Shown here piece after piece: positions 30,987-39,591 of a stretch of 42,351 nucleotides of DNA. The stretch lies in contig LRBF01000037.1 of the NCBI GenBank assembly GCA_001580565.1, positions 1 to 42,351 of the forward strand, given 5' to 3'. The notes under the pieces are model-generated. The model saw nothing but the letters and a program-made list of their open reading frames with translations. It did not search any database and was not told the DNA's origin. The translations under genes were made by a program, and so were the position numbers. The DNA is from Caballeronia megalochromosomata (GTDB lineage: Bacteria; Pseudomonadota; Gammaproteobacteria; Burkholderiales; Burkholderiaceae). Within the stretch, counting starts at the first letter, position 1. Each line of letters begins with the position of its first letter.

Positions 30987-31076
30987 CTGCGTCATAGGCT
31001 GGTCAATAACTGGACACACGCATGTCGCAATCGCGTCGGTCCGGACTTCAACGCGTCACTACCGAGGGCACTCACG

Positions 31077-32102
31077 ATGAACCAGATCCATGCAATGCGC
31101 GTCTTTGTGCGCGTGGCAGATACGGAAAGTTTTCGCCGCGCCGCTCAGCAACTCGATGTCTCCAATGCGCTGGTCACCCGGGCAATCGCCATGCTCGAAG
31201 CGCATTTGAGAACGCGCCTCATCAACCGCACTACCCGCAATCTTTCCCTCACCGAAGCCGGCACGCGCTATCTCGAGGGCTGCCGTGCGCTGCTCGAAGA
31301 ACTGGATCATCTGGAGTCGACCGTCACGCACACCGAGGGGGAGCCGAGCGGCACGCTGCGCGTCGTCGCGTCGAGCGCGCTCTCGCTGCTCACGCTGACG
31401 CCGCTCATCGACGGCTTTCGCAAAATCTATCCCAAGGTCAACGTGCGCCTGACACTTGCCGAGCGGCATGTGGATCTCGTCGAGGACGGCTATGACGTCG
31501 GCATCGTCACGGCTTTCATGGTGTCGAGCACGGCGCTCATCGAGCGGCCCGTCGGCACCAACGCGCTCGTGCCGGTCGCCACGCCCGCGTTCGTCGCCGA
31601 GCACGGCATGCCCGGTTCGCCCACGGATCTGCAAACGTTGCCGTCCGTCGGACTGCCCAACGAGATGCGCAGCCAGACCTGGCACTTCCGGCATCGTCAT
31701 GGCGCCGCCGATCAGGTCACGCTCGCGCCCGTGTACACGGTCAACAACGGGCTGATGGTGCGTCTCGCCACGTTGAAGGGCATGGGCTTCTCGATTCTTC
31801 CGGAAGGCATCGTGCATGGGGATCTCGAAGACGGCACGCTCGTTCGTCTGCTCGACGGCTATTCGATCGACGACCCCGACATGAAAGTGTCGATCGTCTA
31901 TCCGGGACGGCAGTACCTGCCGGCAAAGACGCGCTATTTCATCGATTATGCGCTCGACTATCTGAGCCGGGAATTCGCCGCCAACGGCGGCCGCCCCGAC
32001 GAGATCATGCGCCCGCCCGTGGCGTCGCCCATGCCATCGCCCGTGCCGTCGCTCATGCCGATGCAAACCGTACGCGGCGGCGCCTCGGCGACCGCGAACT
32101 GA
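31077..32102 (+). CDS. LysR-family transcriptional regulator
   Basis: This 341-aa protein has the LysR winged helix-turn-helix in residues 1-60 (MRVFVRVADTESFRRAAQQL, then NALVTRAIAMLEAHLRTRLI), a linker helix and a two-lobed effector domain from about residue 90. It is divergent from the tandem antiporters, the classic position of a regulator of the neighbouring operon, although the gap is unusually long. The C-terminus has a tail of about 30 residues rich in Pro, Met and Ser (PMPSPVPSLMPM) beyond the usual fold. I start at 31077 because the family N-terminus begins there and the candidate promoter lies upstream. Its effector is unknown. Confidence 0.92.
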   Translation: MNQIHAMRVFVRVADTESFRRAAQQLDVSNALVTRAIAMLEAHLRTRLINRTTRNLSLTEAGTRYLEGCRALLEELDHLESTVTHTEGEPSGTLRVVASSALSLLTLTPLIDGFRKIYPKVNVRLTLAERHVDLVEDGYDVGIVTAFMVSSTALIERPVGTNALVPVATPAFVAEHGMPGSPTDLQTLPSVGLPNEMRSQTWHFRHRHGAADQVTLAPVYTVNNGLMVRLATLKGMGFSILPEGIVHGDLEDGTLVRLLDGYSIDDPDMKVSIVYPGRQYLPAKTRYFIDYALDYLSREFAANGGRPDEIMRPPVASPMPSPVPSLMPMQTVRGGASATAN

Positions 32103-32105
32103 ACA

Positions 32106-32155
32106 CACGGCACAAGGTCCGGACGGTACAGACGCCGTCCGGACCTTGTGCCGTG
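32106..32155 (+). terminator. Perfect 21-bp hairpin 3 bp after the LysR stop, no T run
   Basis: Arms 32106-32126 and 32135-32155 are perfect complements over 21 bp with an 8-nt loop. The stem is GC-rich and no T tract follows on either strand. It may be a transcript-stabilising 3' end, an inefficient terminator, or a protein-binding palindrome between the LysR gene and the convergent gene at 32191. Confidence 0.6.
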
Positions 32156-32190
32156 GTACTAAACGTCGTCGCGCCCGGCTCACGCAGCGC

Positions 32191-32697
32191 TCAATTCTCC
32201 CCGTACTCCGCACTCGACGCATCCGGCGCCGCGCACATCTCGCGCAGCAGCGCGGCCTCACGCTCGTGCACTTCCACCGGCATGCACAACGCGCCGGCGT
32301 AAGCCAGATAGCGCGCGCGATGCTGCCCGTTGCGAAACGCCACCACCCCTTCCCGATGCACGCCGAGCAGCCCGAGCAAGCCCGGCGAGCGGCGCACGCT
32401 GATCGTCACGTAAGGCATTTCCGGCACGCGCGGATTGTCCGGGTCGAGAAACTCGCGGATGCCGCGCACCTTGCCCGCGTGCCAGTCATCGACGGACTTG
32501 AGCACGTAATCGGTGTCGTCGCGATTGGCGCACGCGAGGAGCTTGCCGACGTCGACGAGCACGACCTGATGGCGCGAGCCACAGTCGTTGAAAACCCGCT
32601 TCAGGCGCACGAAGTCGAAATGCGGATGGCTCTGGAGCCTGACGATCCAGACCGCTTCTGCGGCGGTCGGCGCAACCATCGTGTCCATGTTCGGCAT
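32191..32697 (-). CDS. ParB/Srx-fold protein resembling plasmid fertility-inhibition factors
   Basis: This 168-aa protein has no signal peptide or membrane segment. Its centre reads GIREFLDPDNPRVPEMPYVTI, followed by SPGLLGLLGVHREGVVAFRNGQHRARYL and AYAGALCMPVEVHEREAALL. The NGQHRARYL...MPVEV element matches the nucleotide-site pattern of the ParB/sulfiredoxin superfamily, to which the fertility inhibitors Osa and FiwA belong. Those proteins block transfer of competing conjugative plasmids. I believe proteins like this are annotated as fertility-inhibition factors in Burkholderiaceae, but I could not search. It is chromosomal here, with no conjugation genes in view. It diverges from the DNA-processing operon across 138 bp. 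Confidence 0.68.
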   Translation of the reverse strand: MPNMDTMVAPTAAEAVWIVRLQSHPHFDFVRLKRVFNDCGSRHQVVLVDVGKLLACANRDDTDYVLKSVDDWHAGKVRGIREFLDPDNPRVPEMPYVTISVRRSPGLLGLLGVHREGVVAFRNGQHRARYLAYAGALCMPVEVHEREAALLREMCAAPDASSAEYGEN

Positions 32698-32835
32698 ATG
32701 AAGAAGACCGCGGCGCGCGCGCCCCGTGCGCGCGTGTTTCGCTTACAAGCTGATTAACGGCACGGGCGAAAGTAACTGAACAGGCGCCCGGGCCAACTAA
32801 ACTTTTACACCCTAGACGCGATTCATGAAAGCGCC

Positions 32836-33978
32836 GTGACGGGCACGTGGCGTGCTTTGTTGCCAGAATCGAACACATCCGCGCAGCCTGACGGCACGCG
32901 TGTCACGCGTCTGTCATACCTGCATCGTCGCCCATTGCTCAACGCCCAAGTGGACACTTCTTCCGATCTCATCGTCGCGCGGCCAGAAGGGCTTTTCTGT
33001 GTGCCGGGCAACTTCCATATCGACCCTTGGCGGCCAGTCGAACGCGCCGTCATCACGCACGCGCACGCGGATCACGCGCGCTTCGGTCATGCGCACTATC
33101 TGGCCGCGCAACCGGGCGTCGGCGTGTTGTTGTCGAGGCTGCTGGGCATCGATGTGCAGGGGCTCGCCTACGGCGAAGCGATCGTCGTGAACGGCGTGCG
33201 TGTGTCGCTGCATCCGGCCGGGCACGTGCTCGGCTCGGCGCAGGTGCGCGTCGAATACAAGGGGCGCGTGTGGGTAGCCTCCGGCGATTACAAGGTCGAG
33301 CCCGATCCGACCTGCGCGCCGTTCGAGCCCGTGCGCTGCGATACCTTCATCACCGAATCGACGTTCGGCCTGCCGATCTACCGATGGGACAGCGCGCGCG
33401 AGGTCTTCGACGGCATCGATTCATGGTGGCGGCACAACGCGGCGCAAGGGCGCGCGTCGGTGCTGTTCTGCTACTCGTTCGGCAAGGCGCAGCGCGTGCT
33501 CGCAAGCGTCGATGCGGCCATCGGTCCGATCTTCTGTCACGGCGCGGTCGAGCCGCTCAATCGCGCCTACGCGCAAGCGGGCGTCGCGTTGCCGGCCACG
33601 CGCCTCGTGAGCGAGATCGCCGCGAAGGACAAGGCCGCCTTCAAGGGCGCGCTGATCGTCGCGCCGCCGTCCGCGCAGGGCAGCACCTGGATGCGCCGCT
33701 TCGGTGATTACAGCGATGCCTTCGCGTCCGGCTGGATGCGCCTGCGCGGCACGCGGCGGCGCAAGGGCGTCGATCGCGGCTTCGTGCTCTCGGATCACGC
33801 CGACTGGCCGGGCCTGCAATACGCGATCGGCGCGACGCAGGCAGAACGCGTGATCGTCACGCACGGTCAGATTGAGCCGATGGTGCGCTGGCTGCGTGAA
33901 CAAGGTCTCGACGCGGGCGCCTTCAAGACCGAATACGGCGACGACGCCATCGAAGCCGACACGGTTGAGGCCTCATGA
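32836..33978 (+). CDS. Ligase-associated exonuclease, metallo-beta-lactamase fold
   Basis: This protein is predicted to be a metal-dependent nuclease of the beta-lactamase/beta-CASP type. The zinc motif ITHAHADHARF is intact, as are PAGHVLGSAQ, SGDYK and the late LSDHADW. It is the first gene of a four-gene operon with an ATP-dependent ligase, a helicase and a phosphoesterase, and probably trims DNA ends before sealing. The start is uncertain. The GTG at 32836 gives 380 aa, but the family core begins at DLIVARPEG (residue 44); a GTG at 32950 would give a 342-aa protein. Neither has a good Shine-Dalgarno. The stop overlaps the ligase ATG (ATGA). Confidence 0.9.
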   Translation: MTGTWRALLPESNTSAQPDGTRVTRLSYLHRRPLLNAQVDTSSDLIVARPEGLFCVPGNFHIDPWRPVERAVITHAHADHARFGHAHYLAAQPGVGVLLSRLLGIDVQGLAYGEAIVVNGVRVSLHPAGHVLGSAQVRVEYKGRVWVASGDYKVEPDPTCAPFEPVRCDTFITESTFGLPIYRWDSAREVFDGIDSWWRHNAAQGRASVLFCYSFGKAQRVLASVDAAIGPIFCHGAVEPLNRAYAQAGVALPATRLVSEIAAKDKAAFKGALIVAPPSAQGSTWMRRFGDYSDAFASGWMRLRGTRRRKGVDRGFVLSDHADWPGLQYAIGATQAERVIVTHGQIEPMVRWLREQGLDAGAFKTEYGDDAIEADTVEAS

Positions 33979-35630
33979 AGCGCTTCGCGACGCTCTACGC
34001 CGCGCTCGACGCGACGACATCGACGAACGAAAAGCTCGAAGCGCTGATCGCCTATTTCTCCGGCGCCGCGCCTGAGGACGCGGCGTGGGCGTCGTACTTT
34101 CTCGCGGGCGGCAAGCCGCGCCAGTCGGTGCCGACGCGCCTCCTCACGGAATTCGCGCGTGAGCGCGCGGGCTTGCCGGCGTGGCTTTTCGAGGAGTCCT
34201 ATCAGGCGGTCGGCGATCTCGCCGAAACCATCGCGCATGTGCTGCCGCCTGCGTCCGGCGAATCGTCGCTCGGGCTCGCGCAGTGGATCGAGGAACGCGT
34301 GCTGACCTTGCGCGGCGCGAATCCGTCCGAGTTGCGCGACAGGCTCCTGAGCTACTGGGACGAACTGAACTGGAGCGAGCGCTTTCTGCTGACGAAGCTG
34401 ATCGGCGGCGGCTTTCGCGTGGGCGTCGCGCGGCAGCTCGTCGTGCGCGCGCTGGCCGCCGTCGCGGGCGTCGATCATAAACGCATCGCGCAACGCATGG
34501 TCGGCTGGACCGATTCGCGGCAGGCGCCGAGCGCGGCGCGCTATCTGCGGCTCATCGCGCCGGCGGCGCAAGGCGACGATGTCGACACGCCGCACGAAAG
34601 CGATATCGGCCTGCCCTATCCGTTCTTCCTCGCGCATCCGCTGCAGGCGGATCCGGCGACGCTCGGCTCGCCCGGCGACTGGATCGTCGAATGGAAGTGG
34701 GACGGTATCCGCGCGCAGCTCGTGAAGCGCGCGGGCCGCGTGTGGATCTGGTCGCGCGGCGAGGATCTCGTGACCGAGCGCTTTCCCGAACTCGCATCGC
34801 TCGGCGCCGCGTTGCCGGACGGCACCGTGATCGACGGCGAAATTCTCGCGTGGGAACCGGGCGCGAGCGCGCCGCTGCCATTTGCGCGCCTGCAGCCGCG
34901 CATCACACGCAAGTCGCTCACCAAAAAGGTGCTCGCCGATTCCCCCGCCGCGCTGCTCGCCTACGATCTGCTCGAAGCCGAAGGCCGCGATCTGCGCACC
35001 GAGCCGCTCGATGCACGCCGCGCGAAGCTCGACGCGCTCGCCTCCGAACTTGCGGTGGACCTGCTGCGCGTATCGCCGGCGGTGACGGCAGCGGACTGGC
35101 CGGCGCTCGCCGCGTTGCGCGACGAAAGCCGCGCGCGCGGCGTCGAAGGATTGATGCTGAAGGAGCGCGCGTCGATGTACGGCGTCGGGCGCACGAAGGC
35201 ATCGGGCACGTGGTGGAAGTGGAAGATCGATCCGTATTCGATCGACGCCGTGCTGCTCTACGCGCAGCGCGGCCACGGACGGCGCGCGAGCCTCTACACA
35301 GATTTCACCTTCGCCGTGTGGGACGAAGCCGATGGCACGCGCACGCTCGTGCCGTTCGCGAAAGCCTATTCCGGCCTGACCGACGAAGAAATGCGCCAGG
35401 TCGATGCCATCGTGCGCAAGACGACCATCGAGAAGTTCGGGCCGGTGCGCAGCGTCACGCCGACGCTCGTCTTCGAGATCGGCTTCGAAGGCATACAGGC
35501 GAGCCCGCGCCACAAGTCGGGCATCGCGGTGCGCTTTCCGCGCATGCTGCGCTGGCGCACCGACAAGAAGATCGAAGACGCCGATACGCTCGACATGCTC
35601 AAGGGCTTTCTGAACGAGGCGACGGCATGA
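33975..35630 (+). CDS. ATP-dependent DNA ligase
   Basis: This 551-aa ligase is distinct from the NAD-dependent replicative LigA. An N-terminal helical DNA-binding domain (about 1-200) is followed by the nucleotidyltransferase domain with the AMP-binding Lys241 in [10 protein letters not shown] (motif I). [15 protein letters not shown] and [10 protein letters not shown] follow, and motif V is WWKWKIDPY. An OB-fold domain ends the protein. It overlaps the exonuclease gene before it and the helicase gene after it by 4 bp each, so the set is translationally coupled. The role is nick or break sealing in repair; the exact lesion is not known from sequence. Confidence 0.95.
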   Translation: MKRFATLYAALDATTSTNEKLEALIAYFSGAAPEDAAWASYFLAGGKPRQSVPTRLLTEFARERAGLPAWLFEESYQAVGDLAETIAHVLPPASGESSLGLAQWIEERVLTLRGANPSELRDRLLSYWDELNWSERFLLTKLIGGGFRVGVARQLVVRALAAVAGVDHKRIAQRMVGWTDSRQAPSAARYLRLIAPAAQGDDVDTPHESDIGLPYPFFLAHPLQADPATLGSPGDWIVEWKWDGIRAQLVKRAGRVWIWSRGEDLVTERFPELASLGAALPDGTVIDGEILAWEPGASAPLPFARLQPRITRKSLTKKVLADSPAALLAYDLLEAEGRDLRTEPLDARRAKLDALASELAVDLLRVSPAVTAADWPALAALRDESRARGVEGLMLKERASMYGVGRTKASGTWWKWKIDPYSIDAVLLYAQRGHGRRASLYTDFTFAVWDEADGTRTLVPFAKAYSGLTDEEMRQVDAIVRKTTIEKFGPVRSVTPTLVFEIGFEGIQASPRHKSGIAVRFPRMLRWRTDKKIEDADTLDMLKGFLNEATA

Positions 35631-38191
35631 GCGCCCCGCGTCCACGCCGCGTGCCGCGCACGCGTGCGGCGCAGGCAAAACTCGACGCGGCGGTCGATTT
35701 CAGGCCCGCACCTTTCGCCTACGACGAGACGCAAGCCGCCACCCCGATCGATGAGCGCATCGCGCGCTGGTTCGACGAACGCGGCTGGCAGCCGTTCGCG
35801 TTTCAGCGCGAGGCGTGGCGTGAGATCGAACGCGGCGCGAGCGGCCTGCTGCACGCGACGACCGGCGCGGGCAAAACCTGGGCCGTGTGGCTCGGCGCGC
35901 TCGCCGCATATGCCCACGCGCCGCCGAAACCGAACGCGCTGCCCGCGCTGCTGACGGTCCTCTGGATCACGCCGATGCGCGCGCTCGCCGCCGACAGCGC
36001 CCGCGCGCTGCAAAGCGCGGTGAGTGCGCTGTCGGTGCCGTGGACGGTCGGACTGCGCACCGGCGACACTTCATCGACCGAACGCGCGCGGCAGAACCGA
36101 CGCATGCCGTCCGCGCTCGTCACGACGCCCGAAAGCCTCACGCTCATGCTCACGCGCGCCAACGCGCAGGAGGAACTGAAGCACCTGCGCATGATCGTCG
36201 TCGATGAATGGCACGAGCTGCTCGGCAACAAGCGCGGCACGCAGACGCAACTCGCGATCGCGCGGCTCGCGCGCTGGCGGCCCGATCTGCAGATCTGGGG
36301 CCTCTCTGCGACGCTCGGCAATCTCGCCCTCGCGCACGATGCGCTGCTGCATCCCGTGAAGACGCCGCGCGTGGTCGTGCGCGGCGCGCAGCCGAAGACG
36401 CTCGTCGTCGACACGCTGATTCCCGAGACCATCGAGCGCTTTCCGTGGGGCGGCCATCTCGGCGTACGGCAGGTCGGCCCCGTCGCCGATGAGATCGATC
36501 GTGCGCAAAGCTCGCTCGTGTTCACCAACACGCGCTCGCAATCGGAGATCTGGTATCGCGCGCTGCTCGAACTGCGGCCGGAATGGGCGGGCCTGCTCGC
36601 GCTGCATCACGGTTCGCTCGACAAGGAAGTGCGCGACTGGGTCGAGCAGGGACTCAAGAACGGGCAACTCAAGGCGGTCGTGTGCACGTCGAGTCTCGAT
36701 CTGGGCGTCGATTTCCTGCCGGTCGATCGCGTGTTCCAGATCGGCTCGCCGAAGGGCGTCGCGCGGCTCATGCAGCGCGCGGGGCGTTCGGGCCACGCGC
36801 CGGGCCGCGTGTCGCGCGTGACGATCGTGCCGACGCACGCGCTCGAACTCGTCGAAGCGGCGGCGGCGCGCTGGGCGATTCAGGAACATCGCATCGAAGG
36901 ACGCGACATGCCGCTCAAGCCGCTCGACGTGCTCGTGCAGCATCTCGTGACGGTGGCGATCGGCGGCGGCTTCACATCGGCGGAAATGCTCGATGAAGTC
37001 CGCAGCGCGTATGCCTACCGTGATCTTACGCAGCCGGAGTTCGACTGGGCGCTCGCGTTCGTCGAGCGCGGCGGCACGGCGCTCGGGGCGTATCCGGACT
37101 TTCATCGTGTCGTGAAGGGCGATGACGGCGTGTATCGCGTGCCGCGCGAGGATCTCGTGCGCAGGCATCGCAACAATGTCGGAACGATCGTCGCAAACGC
37201 AACCATCAACGTGGCCTATATGACGGGCGGGCGCATCGGCGCGATGGAGGAATCGTTCATCTCGCGTCTGAAGCCCGGCGATGTCTTCACCTTCGGCGGA
37301 CGCGCGCTCGAACTCGTGCGCGTGCGCGACATGACCGCCTATGTGAAGCGCGCGACCTCATCGCGTGGCGCGATGCCGCAATGGGCGGGCAGCAAGATGC
37401 CGCTGTCTTCGGAACTCGCGGACGCCGCGCTCGTGATGCTCGCGCGCGCCAGCGACGGCATCTACGACGAGCCCGAGATGCGCGCCGTCAAGCCGCTGCT
37501 CGACTTGCAGGCGAAGTGGTCCGCGCTGCCCGGACCGGGCGTGCTCGTCGTCGAACTGGTGCGCTCGCGCGAGGGTCATCACTTCTTCTGCTATCCGTTC
37601 GCGGGCCGCATGGCGCATATCGGTCTGGGATCGCTGTTCGGCTGGCGGGCTTCGCGCGACCAGCCGGGCACGTTCTCCATTTCGATGAACGACTACGGCT
37701 TCGAGCTGCTGTCGGCACAGCCGTTCGATTGGGAGACGCTCATCGCGCAGGGGCTCTTTTCGCCGGACAATCTGGCGCACGACATTCTCGCGAGCCTCAA
37801 CGCATCCGAGCTTTCGGCGCGGCGTTTTCGCGAGATCGCCCGCGTGTCGGGGCTGATCTATCAGGGTCATCCGGGGCAACAGAAAAGCGCGCGCCAGTTG
37901 CAGGCGTCGAGCGGACTGTTTTACGAAGTCTTCCGCAAGCACGACAGCGGCAATCTGCTGCTCGCGCAGGCGGATCAGGAAGTGATGCTGCAGGAACTGG
38001 AACTGGGCCGCATCCGCGCGGCGCTGGAGCGCATGAGCGAAAGCCGCCTCGCGCTGAAGGCACCGAAGAAGCCCACGCCCTTCGCGTTTCCGCTGATCGT
38101 CGCGCGCTTGCGCGAAAAGGTGAGCACGGAGAAGCTGTCGGATCGCGTCGAGCGCATGCTCGCGGATCTGGAGAAGGCGGCGAAAGCATAA
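35627..38191 (+). CDS. Ligase-associated DEXH helicase, Lhr-core type
   Basis: This 854-aa superfamily 2 helicase has Walker A TTGAGKT (Lys83), DEWH box at residues 193-196, motif [11 protein letters not shown] and motif [15 protein letters not shown] winged-helix and Lhr-specific C-terminal region follow ([15 protein letters not shown], then [15 protein letters not shown]). It corresponds to the Lhr core, without the long C-terminal extension of full-length Lhr. Lhr-core enzymes are 3'-5' DNA translocases and are known to cluster with ligase, exonuclease and phosphoesterase genes exactly as here. It overlaps the ligase stop by 4 bp and abuts the next gene with no gap. Confidence 0.95.
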   Translation: MSAPRPRRVPRTRAAQAKLDAAVDFRPAPFAYDETQAATPIDERIARWFDERGWQPFAFQREAWREIERGASGLLHATTGAGKTWAVWLGALAAYAHAPPKPNALPALLTVLWITPMRALAADSARALQSAVSALSVPWTVGLRTGDTSSTERARQNRRMPSALVTTPESLTLMLTRANAQEELKHLRMIVVDEWHELLGNKRGTQTQLAIARLARWRPDLQIWGLSATLGNLALAHDALLHPVKTPRVVVRGAQPKTLVVDTLIPETIERFPWGGHLGVRQVGPVADEIDRAQSSLVFTNTRSQSEIWYRALLELRPEWAGLLALHHGSLDKEVRDWVEQGLKNGQLKAVVCTSSLDLGVDFLPVDRVFQIGSPKGVARLMQRAGRSGHAPGRVSRVTIVPTHALELVEAAAARWAIQEHRIEGRDMPLKPLDVLVQHLVTVAIGGGFTSAEMLDEVRSAYAYRDLTQPEFDWALAFVERGGTALGAYPDFHRVVKGDDGVYRVPREDLVRRHRNNVGTIVANATINVAYMTGGRIGAMEESFISRLKPGDVFTFGGRALELVRVRDMTAYVKRATSSRGAMPQWAGSKMPLSSELADAALVMLARASDGIYDEPEMRAVKPLLDLQAKWSALPGPGVLVVELVRSREGHHFFCYPFAGRMAHIGLGSLFGWRASRDQPGTFSISMNDYGFELLSAQPFDWETLIAQGLFSPDNLAHDILASLNASELSARRFREIARVSGLIYQGHPGQQKSARQLQASSGLFYEVFRKHDSGNLLLAQADQEVMLQELELGRIRAALERMSESRLALKAPKKPTPFAFPLIVARLREKVSTEKLSDRVERMLADLEKAAKA

Positions 38192-38875
38192 ATGGAAGCA
38201 CTGACCATCGACGTGAACGGCCACGCGCTCGTGCTATCGGCGGCGCGCGCGGCGTTCGATCCGCAGGCCAAGAGCCTCTTCATCGCCGATGCGCATTTCG
38301 GCAAGGACGCCGTCTTTCGCGCGCGCGGCATTCCGGTGCCCGTCGGCACGACCGGCGAGAGCCTGGCGCGGCTCGATGCGCTCGTCGCGGCGCATCGGCC
38401 GGAATCGATCGTTTTCCTCGGCGACTTGCTGCATGCACGCGAATCGCACGCCGAAGAAACGCTCGACGCGCTCGCCGCGTGGCGCGCGAAGCATCGCGAA
38501 CTCCGGCTCGTGCTCGTCGAAGGCAATCACGACAGGCACGCGGGCGCGCTGCCCGCCCTGTTCGGCGTCGATGTCGTGAAGGAACCGCACGTGCTCGGGC
38601 CGTGGGCGCTTTGTCATCACCCGCAGACGGCCGATGGCGCCTACGCGCTCGCCGGACACGAGCATCCGGTCTACCGGCTCGCGACGCGCTACGACAGCGC
38701 GCGCCTGCCGTGCTTTCGCTTCGGCGCGCGCGCGGGCGTGCTGCCTGCGTTCGGCGCGTTCACGGGCGGCTTCGAGGTCAACGGCAACGTGCGCGGCGAA
38801 GCGCTCTACGTGATCGCCGACGAACGCGTGTTCCCGCTCAGTGATAGATCGTCGTCGACGATTGCAGCTTCGTGA
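38192..38875 (+). CDS. pdeM: Ligase-associated metallophosphoesterase, PdeM type
   Basis: This 227-aa calcineurin-like phosphoesterase has the binuclear metal motifs: IADAHFGKD (near residue 30), FLGDLLHARESH, EGNHDRH and AGHEHPVY. Family members in this gene context have been described as DNA-processing nucleases or phosphodiesterases. The ATG follows the helicase stop directly (TAA-ATG). The last 38 bp overlap the convergent gene at 38838. With exonuclease, ligase and helicase it completes a plausible end-processing and sealing pathway. The symbol follows the common name for ligase-associated members. Confidence 0.93.
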   Translation: MEALTIDVNGHALVLSAARAAFDPQAKSLFIADAHFGKDAVFRARGIPVPVGTTGESLARLDALVAAHRPESIVFLGDLLHARESHAEETLDALAAWRAKHRELRLVLVEGNHDRHAGALPALFGVDVVKEPHVLGPWALCHHPQTADGAYALAGHEHPVYRLATRYDSARLPCFRFGARAGVLPAFGAFTGGFEVNGNVRGEALYVIADERVFPLSDRSSSTIAAS

Positions 38876-39281
38876 GCTTGCCGCGCTGGAAGCCGTACCA
38901 GCCGAGATTCGACTGCATCACCACTTCCTCGCCCTGCCAGAACACGCGCCTGACGGTCATGCGCTGATTCACCCGCTGCACGAGCGGAGGATTGCGGCGG
39001 AAATCGTAGAGCAACGGGCCGGTGTCGGATTGCACGAGCATGCGCGTGACGGTGTCGCTCGCGCCGGACGTTTCATCGAAATGCGCGATGCGCTTCGCGT
39101 CGAAGCGATCGAACACCTGCGTGCCGATGAGCGCGGCCATGCCGGATTCGTCGCGCAGGAAATGCAGCGCGCCCGCCTGCGTGGCGATGGGACCGGCGGC
39201 GTCGCTCTGGGCGTGCGCGAGCGCGCCGACGAGCATCGTGGATACGACGGCGAAGCGGATACAGATTTTTGTCAGTGACAT
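38838..39281 (-). CDS. Secreted protein of unknown function
   Basis: This 147-aa product has a signal peptide (CIRFAVVSTMLVGALAHAQ). The mature part is about 125 residues without cysteines. It contains several alternating-hydrophobic stretches (TRMLVQSDTGPLLYDFR, RMTVRRVFWQGEEVVMQ) that suggest beta strands. I do not recognise the family. The start ATG at 39281 fits the signal peptide better than the upstream one at 39314; no strong Shine-Dalgarno is seen. Its C-terminal codons overlap those of pdeM on the other strand by 38 bp. The regular codon pattern and signal peptide make it a likely real gene rather than an antisense artefact. Confidence 0.75.
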   Translation of the reverse strand: MSLTKICIRFAVVSTMLVGALAHAQSDAAGPIATQAGALHFLRDESGMAALIGTQVFDRFDAKRIAHFDETSGASDTVTRMLVQSDTGPLLYDFRRNPPLVQRVNQRMTVRRVFWQGEEVVMQSNLGWYGFQRGKLTKLQSSTTIYH

Positions 39282-39591
39282 TTTCGTTCGATAGTTGCAG
39301 CGTTTTTCCAACACTCTCCGGCGCCGATGACGCGCAAGGAAAGCGCGGCCGCGAGCGTGTTACCGGAAACATCTGACGCATGACTGCGGCGCGCTGGCAA
39401 GACTCATGCGCCCTCGCCGCGTCCGGAAGAATATCCGTTCGGGCGCGCCAGCGCGCACGCTGGTCAGTATCAGGGTTTATACCAGCATCGAAAATTACCT
39501 TTCGGTACAATTCGAGCCTTCAACTCCGCCTCGGCGCCTGCATCGCTCAATCCGACGATGCGCCCAGACGTGACACCTCGTCGCCTCTACC
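39282..39591. other. 310-bp intergenic region between divergent genes
   Basis: The region contains a TACAAT (39506-39511) about 80 nt before the first MFS gene, a possible -10 without a clear -35. No gene or strong repeat is seen. Confidence 0.5.

Larger units (their letters stand above)
30562..31076. other. 515-bp AT-rich intergenic region between antiporters and LysR gene
   Basis: By hand count, 30661-31020 holds 140 G/C in 360 bases (39%), far below the flanking genes. It contains a promoter candidate for each direction. It also has two direct copies of TGCTTCGA (30900-30907 and 30925-30932) and an ATTGCAAT palindrome (30957-30964). No gene is visible. Confidence 0.7.

Noticed and set aside
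30924..31076. N-terminal extension of 51 residues on the LysR protein
   Set aside because: The extension is unlike the family and begins upstream of the candidate promoter; the normal start is at 31077.
32698..32835. LexA box controlling the exonuclease-ligase operon
   Set aside because: I looked for CTGT-N8-ACAG and close variants and found none.
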